NCBI RefSeq assembly: GCF_001189845.1
Contig: NZ_LFLZ01000021.1
Coordinates: 62,001 to 126,000 of the forward strand
DNA: 64,000 bases
Direction: 5' to 3'
DNA from: Bradyrhizobium tropiciagri
GTDB lineage: Bacteria; Pseudomonadota; Alphaproteobacteria; Rhizobiales; Xanthobacteraceae
The notes under the pieces were generated by a model. It did no database searches. It was given only the letters and a program-made list of their open reading frames with translations, and was not told the origin of the DNA. The first letter of the stretch is position 1. Each line of letters begins with the position of its first letter. A program made the position numbers and the translations under genes. Below, in pieces: positions 52,213 to 60,738 of this stretch.

Positions 52213-53478
52213 ATGAGCGGCCCTTTAACCGGAATCCGTGTTGTCGACTTCTCGCGTGTGCTCGCGGGGCCGTTGTGTGCTCGGACCTTGCAAGATCTGG
52301 GCGCCGACGTCATCAAGATCGAGCCGCCGGCTCCCGACGTCTCTCGCTTTGCGTTTCCGTCGACGGACGGGATGTCCGGCTACTACGCGCAGCAGAACGC
52401 CGGCAAGCGCAATGTGAGCATCAATCTGAACGTGCCCGGCGCCTATGAGCTGGCGCTGAAACTGTGCGACACCGCTGATATTGTCGTCGAGAATTTCCGC
52501 GCCGGTACACTCGGCTTCTTCGGACTGGACTATGAGACTCTCTCGAAGCGAAATCCGCGATTGATCTATGCCTCGATCACTGGCTACGGGCAGGGAGGGC
52601 CATGGCGCAGTCGTATGGCTTACGCACCAACGGTGCAAGCGGAGGCGGGCTTCACCGAGAACAGTGTTCGTCACTACGGTGACGCGCTGACGGAACCAAA
52701 GACAGACAGCCTGTCGCATGCTGACGTCTATGCCGGTTTGCAGGCGGTAATTGCCATTCTGGCGGCACTCAACAGTCGTCAGAAGTCTGGGCGCGGGCAA
52801 TACATCGATGTTGCGATGGCCGCCACGTTGCTCGCGGTCAATGAACGCGCACATGTCGATCTCTCGGACGAGGATATCGGAGCGGAGCCCGCCGTGCTTG
52901 GGGCCACCGACTGCTCGTTCTTTGCCGGGCCGCAAGGCGAGCACTTTACGGTCGCGACCAGCATTGTCGGCAGCCGGACCTTTCCCTCCTGGTTGCGAGC
53001 CATGCGGCGCGCGGACCTTATCGATGATCCGCGGTTCAGCAGCGCGGCCGCGCGCCGCCTGAATTTTGGAACGCTTCACCAGATGATCCAGTCTTGGATT
53101 TTAACCTTTCCGGATATGGCGACCCTGGATGCTCAGTTCGACGAGGCCAAGATCGCGATGGGTGAAATTCGCTCAATCAAGGAGTTAACCTCGTCCGAAT
53201 GGAGTGAGTATTGGGGCGCTGTGCAGTACGTACCGGACCGCAGCGGTGGTCAGTATCGCCTGCCTGGACGTCCGTGGCGCTTCTCGGCCGAGGAGCTGAC
53301 GCCAATCGGGGCGCCGGCATTTCAAGGTGAGCATAACGTTGCGGTGTTCAGCGAACTTGGCGTCAGCGAATCCGACTTGAAGCGATTGAGCGAAACCGGA
53401 GTATTGGTGGCGCATCGACGGGCGCTTGAGCCTGAGGTTGCTGCTAAGTCGCAGTCCGAGAAGGGGCAGGCGGCCTGA
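52213..53478 (+). CDS. Type III CoA-transferase (CaiB/BaiF family)
   Basis: A 421-residue family III CoA-transferase. It opens MSGPLTGIRVVDFSRVLAGP and has QDLGADVIKIEPPAPDVSRF, VENFRAGTLGFFGLDYETLS, and YASITGYGQGGPW. The catalytic Asp is expected in the segment after GGPW, but I cannot pin it. I start it at the ATG at 52213 since the preceding gene's TGA ends at 52211; a longer frame from 52159 overlaps the hydratase. The pair hydratase/CoA-transferase mirrors the pair at 7.0-9.1 kb, with quite different sequences. Confidence 0.92.
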   Translation: MSGPLTGIRVVDFSRVLAGPLCARTLQDLGADVIKIEPPAPDVSRFAFPSTDGMSGYYAQQNAGKRNVSINLNVPGAYELALKLCDTADIVVENFRAGTLGFFGLDYETLSKRNPRLIYASITGYGQGGPWRSRMAYAPTVQAEAGFTENSVRHYGDALTEPKTDSLSHADVYAGLQAVIAILAALNSRQKSGRGQYIDVAMAATLLAVNERAHVDLSDEDIGAEPAVLGATDCSFFAGPQGEHFTVATSIVGSRTFPSWLRAMRRADLIDDPRFSSAAARRLNFGTLHQMIQSWILTFPDMATLDAQFDEAKIAMGEIRSIKELTSSEWSEYWGAVQYVPDRSGGQYRLPGRPWRFSAEELTPIGAPAFQGEHNVAVFSELGVSESDLKRLSETGVLVAHRRALEPEVAAKSQSEKGQAA

Positions 53479-53586
53479 GCCGTCGAGCACGAACAGGCCG
53501 GGATCTGGAGAAGCTATCCGGCGAGGCTGGTACGCGTAGAGCCGGCCTGATATCGTATGGGTTCATTTCGAAGCTCAAAGGGAGCC

Positions 53587-54126
53587 ATGTCTCGCGTCAA
53601 ACAAGGCCATCTCGCGAACAAGGAATGTTCCATGGCGCGGGCTATGGGAATCGTTGGTGACCGATGGACGATTCTCATTCTGCGGGAGGCCTATTATGGT
53701 GTGACGCGGTTTGATGAGTTCGAATACTACGTTGGCGTTGCGCCGAACATCCTGAGCGGTCGGCTAAAGAAGCTTGTCGATGCCGGCGTAATGACCCGGG
53801 TTCCTATTCCCCAACATTCCGGACGCTTCGAATATGTGCTGACTGAAAAAGGTCGCGATTTTTTTCCGGCGTATCTCGCATTGAAGAAATGGGGCGATGA
53901 CTGGCTCGCCGAGCCTGGGGGCCCGCAGGTCGTATTCCGGGAGCGCAAGGCGGGACGCGCGATCATCTATCCAAAATTACTCGATACGAGCGGCAAGTCG
54001 TTGCGACTCGAAGATGTTGAGGTCATTCCTGGACCCGGAGCGGTGCCATTCAATCGAAGTCGGTTTGGCTCCGCCATCTCGGTCGATGAAGCCGCCGCGG
54101 AAGCATCACGTCGCAAGCGCAAGTAA
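53587..54126 (+). CDS. HxlR-family transcriptional regulator
   Basis: The ~179-residue protein starts MSRVKQGHLANKECSMARAM and has the HxlR winged helix: IVGDRWTILILREAYYGVTR, APNILSGRLKKLVDAGVMTR, SGRFEYVLTEKGRDFFPAYL. The Cys in KECSM is in the usual place for this family, where it can sense electrophiles or oxidants. The C-terminal ~70 residues extend beyond the typical length. GGGAG precedes the ATG. It follows the CoA-transferase gene and may regulate that operon. The end overlaps the minus-strand SRAP pseudogene. Confidence 0.9.
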   Translation: MSRVKQGHLANKECSMARAMGIVGDRWTILILREAYYGVTRFDEFEYYVGVAPNILSGRLKKLVDAGVMTRVPIPQHSGRFEYVLTEKGRDFFPAYLALKKWGDDWLAEPGGPQVVFRERKAGRAIIYPKLLDTSGKSLRLEDVEVIPGPGAVPFNRSRFGSAISVDEAAAEASRRKRK

Positions 54127-54944
54127 GTTGCCGCGGCACGGAATGCTCCGCTGGTGAGAACACGACTGCCATTCATCGAAGACATGTTGGCTGATGGTGG
54201 AACGTGGGTGAACAGAGCTACTCCGCCAGTGCGGGGTCTCCTTCTCGCCGCTTGCAACGATCTTAAGCGCCCCATCGGGAAGCGGACGCTGCAAGGCTTT
54301 GGCCTCGTCCCAGGGAGCGCGCATCCAGACTTCGAATTCTTTCGCGGTTGTTAGGATCACAGGCATCGCAGTTGGGTGGACCCGCTTCACTTCGGCGTTC
54401 GCCTCGCAGGTTAGAAAGCCGTAGACGTCGGCGGTGATCTCACCTTCCTTTGCCTTGCGCACACTGGTCCAGTTCGTCCAGAGGCCGGCGAAGGCGAGGA
54501 GGGGCCTGCTCTCGTCCGGAGCGAACCACACGGGCACCTTCTTGCCATCGATAGTGTCGTACTCGCTGAACGACGTGAAAGGCACCAGGCAACGATGTTC
54601 TGGTCCTAACCAACGCTTCCAATGAGCGCTGCTGACGTTGCGGATGTTTGTCGTGCCGCTGTCCGGCTCCATCCGCAGCAACTCCTTGAAGTCAACCGTC
54701 TTGCCCTTTGCCTGCAGCTTTTGGGCCCGCTTCTTGGTGGTGTCATGAGGGCCGTTTGCGAGGATGGCATGCCCCAGCGCGCCAACGCGATTTCGCGACC
54801 GCCGGGGGCATCGCGTACAATAGGCGCGGGGTAGTCCGGGTAGACGCCCGGCATTGACGGCAGGTTGCCGACCCGGCTGTTGAGCGCGTCGAACAAGCGA
54901 CGGATTGCGTCGACGCTCTTCGTCATCGAGTACAAGTTGCACAT
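54106..54944 (-). pseudogene. SOS response-associated peptidase (SRAP/YedK), frameshifted
   Basis: SRAP/HMCES proteins bind abasic sites in single-stranded DNA through the N-terminal Cys2. The start MCNLYSMTKSVDAIRRLFDA is intact and includes Cys2. After ARWGMPSSQTALM the frame shifts near 54744; one base seems lost before the ACC-ACC-AAG-AAG codons. The rest (TTKKRAQKLQAKGKTVDFK, TTNIRNVSSAHWKRWLGPEH, VPFTSFSEYDTIDGKKVPVW, HPTAMPVILTTAKEFEVWMR) is clearly SRAP in the other frame. The C-terminus runs into the HxlR gene, so its own stop was probably lost. The ATG follows the zinc-ribbon gene by one base. Confidence 0.82.
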
Positions 54945-54945
54945 C

Positions 54946-55173
54946 TCAGACCTCTGGCGACGCTTGACCCGGACGCTGGGCCAGTTGCAGCAATGTGGCG
55001 GTCGGTCGCCGACCGGCCCTAGCACATTTGCTGCACCGCAGCCTGCTGGCAAGGTCATGAACAAAGGTATTCGAGGGATGTCGCAACGCCGCGAGGTCGA
55101 CCTTTCGCGCCGTCTTGCAACGCGAGCACTCGATTTCGAGCCACGGATAGCCGCCATTGATTGACTGATCCAC
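54946..55173 (-). CDS. Zinc-ribbon small protein
   Basis: The ~75-residue product contains NGGYPWLEIECSRCKTARKV and LASRLRCSKCARAGRRP, i.e. two C-x2-C pairs that would bind one zinc. I recall the same small protein upstream of SRAP genes in Bradyrhizobium. GTG at 55173 with GGGAGG upstream is the likely start; TTG at 55191 is possible. Its stop is one base before the SRAP ATG. Its 5' end overlaps the remnant of a CBASS gene. Confidence 0.65.
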   Translation of the reverse strand: MDQSINGGYPWLEIECSRCKTARKVDLAALRHPSNTFVHDLASRLRCSKCARAGRRPTATLLQLAQRPGQASPEV

Positions 55174-55283
55174 CTTCGGCGACCCTCCCAAACGCCGATC
55201 CAGTCAGCCGAAGCCTTCAGCCGAAAGTCGGGAAAGAGGCGCCGAATCGCGGCGTCCTGCTCATCTACGCTTAGGTAGGTCAT
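55170..55283 (-). pseudogene. N-terminal fragment of a CBASS E2-like protein
   Basis: The frame begins MTYLSVDEQDAAIRRLFPDF and continues RLKASADWIGVWEG, then leaves the expected fold where the zinc-ribbon gene begins. The FPxFR stretch followed by W-x-G-x-W-x-G is, from memory, the start of the ubiquitin-conjugating-like (E2) proteins that follow CD-NTase genes in short type II CBASS operons. The ATG at 55283 overlaps the end of the CD-NTase frame by 23 bases, an arrangement expected of a CBASS operon. The remaining ~110 residues, including any catalytic Cys, are missing. Confidence 0.55.
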
Positions 55284-56539
55284 CCGGGTGATCACCGAAG
55301 AACCGGTGCGACGGCGCGGTCCTGGCGTTACTCGGCGTCGGAGCGCCGCCGGCTACCGCGACAGGGATCGCTGCTTTGCCGGGCATGAAGCGGCTGCCGA
55401 CCGAGCCCACGTCCTTGGCAACGCGCTGGACGTGCTCCTTTACCGCTGAGCGCGCCGGTTTCTCTCCGAACAGCTCTTCCAGGATTTGCTGCATCTCGGG
55501 GAGGGCGATATCTCCGCACAGCCGCCGGATCTTGACGGCGAAGTCGGTGAGTTCGTGGATGAAGACCGTTTGGTCGCTCTGATCGGCAGGCCAACGATCC
55601 GTGACGATGTCCTCATGGCACATCGGGTTTTTGGCGAAGACCTTCTTGCCCCGGTCGTGGGCATCCCCGACAATTGCCAGCATGCTCTCGACTTGATGGC
55701 TGAGCTCTTCCGCGAGCGAGGTCGTCTGGTTGGCGTGGCTGGCGACGTAGAAGGCCAGCAGCACCGACGGCGGCAACCGCCTGTTCTTGTGCCGCCTGTC
55801 GTAGCTAGATTGCGCCAACGTTTGATCAATTGGAGCGCGATGACGGCGCGCGACTTCTGGTAAGCCGGACACTGCTGCGGCACCGGAGCAGCGTCGGCGC
55901 GTTTCGACAGGATTGCACGTTCGCGGTCGTAGTCCAGCGACCGCCGCTCGAAGAAAATGCCGAAGTCCTGGTCCGCCGGGGTCCGCGCGATGAACCACTG
56001 CGCGAAGCCGTGTGGGTTCGCGTACAGCGAATCCTTCGGTTCGGACGGGTTCTCTGGCTTGGAGTGAAAGATCAGCCCCGTTTTCTCGACAGTGCCCGCT
56101 AGGCGAACGGTCGGCGTCACATCGAGGTGCATGCCGACGTAGTTAACAGTGCTGCAACGGGTTTTCCTATCGGTCTTGAGGTAGTAGCGCGATCCGGGCT
56201 CGCCGCGGATTGCGTCGTGAAGGGTCGCAAGCGCGTCTTCGGGATCGATGTCGGTGCGGAAGGCGAGATCGGCCATTACGTCGATGTCGAACTCGTCGTC
56301 GCTCGAGTGACGCGCGACGGTCGCGCCGATGGCGAAGCCGCCCTGCGGATAAAGTTGCGGACGAGTCCAGCCACGGGGCTGCCCTCACGCTCGAGCCATT
56401 CGTTAATGGCGTGGTAGTGGTCGATGGCGTGCTGGTAGTCCGTTGGGCTGAGCTGTATCCGGATCGCCACGTCGGCGAGCATCACGTCGACTGGCGCGAG
56501 GCTGGCAATCTGTCGCAGATAGCGATCGGAGTAATTCAC
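55261..56539 (-). pseudogene. CBASS CD-NTase (cyclic oligonucleotide synthase), two frameshifts
   Basis: The reconstructed protein is ~425 residues: INEWLEREGSPVAGLVRNF, then YPQGGFAIGATVARHSSDDE, FDIDVMADL, a third Asp in GMHLDVTPTVRL, RAVIALQLIKRWRN, and RLPPSVLLAFYVASHANQTT. The QGGF plus FDID (two Asp) and LDV motif match the nucleotidyltransferase core of cGAS/DncV-like enzymes that make cyclic nucleotides after phage infection. One base is missing near 56351 (between RNF and YPQGG) and another near 55806 (between RNLA and YDRRH). Neither reading frame alone encodes the enzyme. An E2-like fragment follows; no effector gene is visible on either side. Confidence 0.75.
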
Positions 56540-56647
56540 GTCGACGCTTCCCTTGTAGCGTTGGCTTCATTCCCGCTTAGTTCAGCATGCAGGCTCCCCG
56601 GCAACTCTTCTGCACCGGTGGGGACATCTATTTTTCGGGATTCTTGG

Positions 56648-56676
56648 CGATGTGGCACCGAGTAGGCGCCACATCG
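56648..56676. repeat. Inverted repeat in the CD-NTase/nrdJ gap
   Basis: CGATGTGGC at 56648-56656 pairs with GCCACATCG at 56668-56676, a perfect 9-bp stem with an 11-base loop. It lies in the 419-base gap 56540-56958 between the start of the CBASS remnant and the end of nrdJ, both minus strand. It may be the nrdJ terminator, but has no T-tract on the expected side. Nothing else in this gap is recognised. Confidence 0.4.
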
Positions 56677-56958
56677 TCTGGGTCAATCTGAGTTACACCT
56701 CAGGTAGCGTGTGATCGGCTCGTAGAAAAATTAGCTTCCCATAGAGGAAATCGGCCAATCAGGCATTCACAGTGATTTTCAGTCTTCGGTACGAAACGTG
56801 ACCGCTTTGTTCCGGCCCTCCGACGGCCTCAATGGCCGCCGGACAAGATTTGTAGAATATCCTTCCAATGGACATCTAAGACCTATCCAAATGGACACGA
56901 ATACGCACTGGAAGGACGACTTGGGTTGGTCTTCACATCGTCATGTATCGCTTCGTCG

Positions 56959-59900
56959 TTAGCTGCACCCCGTCGTGCTTCCGCACGTATCGCACTTCAT
57001 GCAGGTGCCGTTCCGCACCAGCGTGAAGTTGCCGCACTCCGAGCACATCTCGCCCTCATAGCCCTTGGCTTTCGCTTCGGCACGGCGCTCGGCCTTGCTG
57101 GGGGCGACCGCTGCGGCGGTGCCGGGCTTGCTCCACTGTTGCAGCGCCTCGAGCTTCTCGGTCGGCGAGAGGTCGTGGCTGACTTCCTGCTTCAGGGCGA
57201 CTGCGCCTTCGACGGTGTCGGAGGCGCCGCGCGAGGTTGCGCCGTGGGACGACAGCGCGGTGACGCGGCTGCCGCCGGCGGGGGCGTTGTCGGCGTTGCC
57301 GGTGACCGCAGTCGAGCCGCCGCGCATGACGACGAGGTTGTCGGTGCGCGACCGGGTCAGGCCCTTCGACAGGTACTTGGTGGCCTGGTGCTGGGCGGGG
57401 GCCTCATCCGGCTCCTTGCCTTCCTCGACGCCCTTGCCGAGCGCGTCGAAGCCACTTTCGTTCGGATCGACATGGGCGAGGTCGAAGCGCGCCATGTAGC
57501 TCACCGCGAGCTCGCGGAAGACATAGTCGAGGATCGAGGTCGCGTACTTGATCGAGTCGTTGCCCTGCACCGGACCTGCTGGCTCGAAGCGGGTGAAGGT
57601 GAAGGCGTCGACATACTCTTCGAGCGGCACGCCGTATTGCAGACCGAGGGATACTGCGATCGCAAAATTGTTGATGAAGGAGCGCAGCGCCGCGCCTTCC
57701 TTGTGCATGTCGATGAAGATCTCGCCGAGCCTTCCGTCGTCATATTCGCCGGTGCGCAAGTACACCTTGTGGCCGCCGACGACAGCCTTCTGGGTGTAAC
57801 CCTTGCGGCGGTCCGGCATCTTCTCGCGCTCGCGCATCACCACGATGCGCTCGACCAGCTTCTCGACGATCTTCTCCGAGACCTGGGTGGCACGCGCGGC
57901 CATCGGCTTCTCGTAGAGCGCCTCCACCGCATCGTCCTCGTCCTCATCGTCGGAGATGAGCTGCGAGTTGAGCGGCTGCGACAGTTTCGAGCCGTCGCGG
58001 TACAGCGCGTTGGCCTTCAGCGCCAGCTTCCACGACAACAGGTAGGCGGACTTGCAGTCCTCCACCGTGGCGTCGTTCGGCATGTTGATGGTCTTGGAGA
58101 TCGCGCCCGAGATGAACGGCTGGGACGCCGCCATCATCCTGATGTGGCTCTCGACCGACAGGTAACGCTTGCCGATCTTGCCGCAGGGGTTGGCGCAGTC
58201 AAACACGGGATAGTGCTCGGCCTTCAGGTGCGGCGCACCTTCCACGGTCATCGCGCCGCAGATGTGGACGTTGGCGGCCTCGATCTCGCGTTTTGTAAAC
58301 CCGACGGCCTGGAGCAGGTCGAAGCCGGGAGCGGCGATCGCCTCAGAGCCGATGCCGAGCTGGTCGCGGATGAAGTCTTCGCCGAAAGTCCACTTGTTGA
58401 AGGCGAACTTGATGTCGAACGCGGTCGGCAGCGCCTTTTCCACCTTGGCAATGGCTTCGTCGGTGAAGCCCTTGGCCTTCAGCGTCGAGGCGTTGATCCC
58501 AGGCGCATTCGACAGCGAGCCGTGGCCGACGGCATAGGCCTCGATCTCGGCGATCTCGCTCTCGCGATAGCCGAGCGCGCGCAGCGCAGAGGGCACCGCC
58601 TGGTTGATGATCTTGAAGTAGCCGCCGCCGGCGAGCTTCTTGAACTTGACCAGCGCGAAGTCGGGCTCGATGCCGGTGGTGTCGCAATCCATCACGAGGC
58701 CGATGGTGCCGGTCGGCGCCACGACCGTGGTCTGGGCGTTGCGATAGCCGTTGACCTCACCGAGCGCCAGCGCGTCGTCCCACGCCAGCTTGGCATGCGC
58801 GACGATGTCGGCCTGCGGGCACGAAGCGTGATCGAGCGGCACCGGGTTGACCGAGAGCGCTTCATAGCCGGTCGCGTTGCCGTGGGCGGCGCGGCGGTGG
58901 TTGCGGATCACGCGCAGCATGTGCGCGGCGTTCTTCTTGTAGCCGGGGAAGGTGCCCAGTTCAGCGGCCATCTCCGCCGAGGTCTTGTAGGAGATGCCGG
59001 TCATCACGGCGGTCAGCGCGCCGCACAGCGCACGGCCTTCCTTCGAGTCATAAGGCAGGCCCATGGTCATCAGCAGGCCGCCGATATTTGCAAAGCCGAG
59101 GCCGAGGGTGCGGAACTCGTAGGAGAGTTCGGCGATCGCCTTCGACGGGAACTGGGCCATCATCACCGAGATTTCGAGCACGATGGTCCAGAGCCGGCAG
59201 AGATGCTCGTAGGACTCGATGTCGAAGCGCTTGGTGGTCGTGCTGTAGAACGTCAGCAGGTTGGCGGAGGCGAGGTTGCACGCCGTGTCGTCCAGGAACA
59301 TGTATTCCGAGCACGGATTGGACGCGCGGATGTCGCCGGACGCCTTGCAGGTGTGCCAGTCGTTCATCGTGGTGTTGAAGTGCAGGCCGGGATCGGCGGA
59401 GGCCCAGGCGGCGTAACCGATCTTCTCCCAGAGGTCGCGGGCCTTCAGCGTTTTTGTGACTTTCTTGGTGGTGCGGCCGACCAGATTCCAGTCACCGTCG
59501 GTTTCGACCGCGCGCAGGAAGTCGTCCTTCAGCGACACCGAGTTGTTGGAGTTCTGGCCGGAGACGGTCAGGTAGGCCTCCGAGTCCCAGTCGGTGTCGT
59601 AGGTGTCGAACGAGATCTCCTTGTAGCCCTGCTTGGCGAACTGGATGACGCGCTTGATGTAGTTGTCCGGCACCAGCGCGCGGCGGGCGAGCTTGATCTC
59701 GCGGCGGAGCGCCGGGTTCTTCTCGGGATCGAAGCAGTCGTCGCCGCTGCCTTCGCAGTTGACGCAGGCCTTCATCACGGCCTTGAGGTGCTTCTGGTTG
59801 ATCTTGGAGCCGGTGACGAGGGCGGCGACCTTCTGCTCCTCCTTCACCTTCCAGTCGATATAGGTCTCGATGTCAGGATGGTCGGCATCGACCACGACCA

Positions 59901-60738
59901 TCTTGGCGGCGCGGCGGGTGGTGCCGCCCGACTTGATCGCGCCGGCGGCGCGGTCGCCGATCTTCAGGAAGCTCATCAGGCCGGACGAGCGGCCGCCGCC
60001 GGACAGCTTTTCGCCTTCGCCGCGCAGGCTCGAGAAGTTGGAGCCGGTGCCGGAGCCATACTTGAACAGGCGCGCCTCGCGCACCCAGAGGTCCATGATG
60101 CCGCCCTCGTTGACGAGGTCGTCGCCGACGCCCTGGATGAAGCAGGCATGCGGCTGCGGATGCTCATAGGCCGACTTCGACTTGGTCAGCTTGCCGGTCT
60201 TCCAGTCGACGTAATAGTGGCCCTGGCCGGGACCATCGACGCCATAGGCCCAGTGCAGGCCGGTGTTGAACCACTGCGGCGAGTTCGGCGCGACCATCTG
60301 CTTTGCCAGCTGGAAGCGCAGCTCATCGAAGAAGGCGAGGGCATCTTCTTCGCTCGAGAAGTAGCCGCCCTTCCAGCCCCAATAGGTCCAGCAGCCGGCG
60401 AGGCGATCGAACACCTGTTTTGCGCTGGTCTCGCCGACGATGCGCTCGTTCTCCGGCAGGGTGGCGAGCGCCTCGGTGTCCGGCACCGAACGCCACAGCC
60501 ACGACGGCACGGTCTCTTCCTCGACCTTCTTCAGGCGCGCGGCAACGCCGGCTTTGCGGAAATACTTCTGCGCCAGCACGTCGGAGGCGACCTGCGACCA
60601 GAACTCCGGAACCTCGACGTTCTCGGCACGGAACACGACCGAGCCGTCCGGATTGCGGATCTCTGAGGTGGTCAGGCGGAAATTGATCCCGGCGTAGGGA
60701 GACTGTCCGCTGGTGGTGTTGCGTCGTTCGATTCGCAT
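56959..60738 (-). CDS. nrdJ: Vitamin B12-dependent (class II) ribonucleotide reductase
   Basis: NrdJ reduces ribonucleotides to deoxyribonucleotides with adenosylcobalamin and works with or without oxygen. The 1259-residue protein has the class II hallmarks: NSPQWFNTGLHWAYG, FKYGSGTGSNFSSLRGEGEK, LSGGGRSSGLMSFLKIGDRA, NPCSEYMFLDDTACNLASAN, and the C-terminal zinc-ribbon-like tail with CSECGNFTLV and CMKCDTCGSTTGCS. The size is that of the long alphaproteobacterial form. The start MRIERRNTTSGQSPYAGINF is usual. It is monocistronic in this window. No cobalamin riboswitch is recognised upstream. The strand opposite carries a 1246-codon open frame that is a shadow of biased codon use. Confidence 0.97.
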   Translation of the reverse strand: MRIERRNTTSGQSPYAGINFRLTTSEIRNPDGSVVFRAENVEVPEFWSQVASDVLAQKYFRKAGVAARLKKVEEETVPSWLWRSVPDTEALATLPENERIVGETSAKQVFDRLAGCWTYWGWKGGYFSSEEDALAFFDELRFQLAKQMVAPNSPQWFNTGLHWAYGVDGPGQGHYYVDWKTGKLTKSKSAYEHPQPHACFIQGVGDDLVNEGGIMDLWVREARLFKYGSGTGSNFSSLRGEGEKLSGGGRSSGLMSFLKIGDRAAGAIKSGGTTRRAAKMVVVDADHPDIETYIDWKVKEEQKVAALVTGSKINQKHLKAVMKACVNCEGSGDDCFDPEKNPALRREIKLARRALVPDNYIKRVIQFAKQGYKEISFDTYDTDWDSEAYLTVSGQNSNNSVSLKDDFLRAVETDGDWNLVGRTTKKVTKTLKARDLWEKIGYAAWASADPGLHFNTTMNDWHTCKASGDIRASNPCSEYMFLDDTACNLASANLLTFYSTTTKRFDIESYEHLCRLWTIVLEISVMMAQFPSKAIAELSYEFRTLGLGFANIGGLLMTMGLPYDSKEGRALCGALTAVMTGISYKTSAEMAAELGTFPGYKKNAAHMLRVIRNHRRAAHGNATGYEALSVNPVPLDHASCPQADIVAHAKLAWDDALALGEVNGYRNAQTTVVAPTGTIGLVMDCDTTGIEPDFALVKFKKLAGGGYFKIINQAVPSALRALGYRESEIAEIEAYAVGHGSLSNAPGINASTLKAKGFTDEAIAKVEKALPTAFDIKFAFNKWTFGEDFIRDQLGIGSEAIAAPGFDLLQAVGFTKREIEAANVHICGAMTVEGAPHLKAEHYPVFDCANPCGKIGKRYLSVESHIRMMAASQPFISGAISKTINMPNDATVEDCKSAYLLSWKLALKANALYRDGSKLSQPLNSQLISDDEDEDDAVEALYEKPMAARATQVSEKIVEKLVERIVVMREREKMPDRRKGYTQKAVVGGHKVYLRTGEYDDGRLGEIFIDMHKEGAALRSFINNFAIAVSLGLQYGVPLEEYVDAFTFTRFEPAGPVQGNDSIKYATSILDYVFRELAVSYMARFDLAHVDPNESGFDALGKGVEEGKEPDEAPAQHQATKYLSKGLTRSRTDNLVVMRGGSTAVTGNADNAPAGGSRVTALSSHGATSRGASDTVEGAVALKQEVSHDLSPTEKLEALQQWSKPGTAAAVAPSKAERRAEAKAKGYEGEMCSECGNFTLVRNGTCMKCDTCGSTTGCS

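Noticed and set aside
56926..60666. A 1246-codon open frame on the plus strand opposite nrdJ
   Set aside because: It is a mirror of the highly biased, GC-rich nrdJ codons; it has no domain, a low-complexity Arg/Leu/Val composition and no ribosome site. nrdJ itself is unmistakable.
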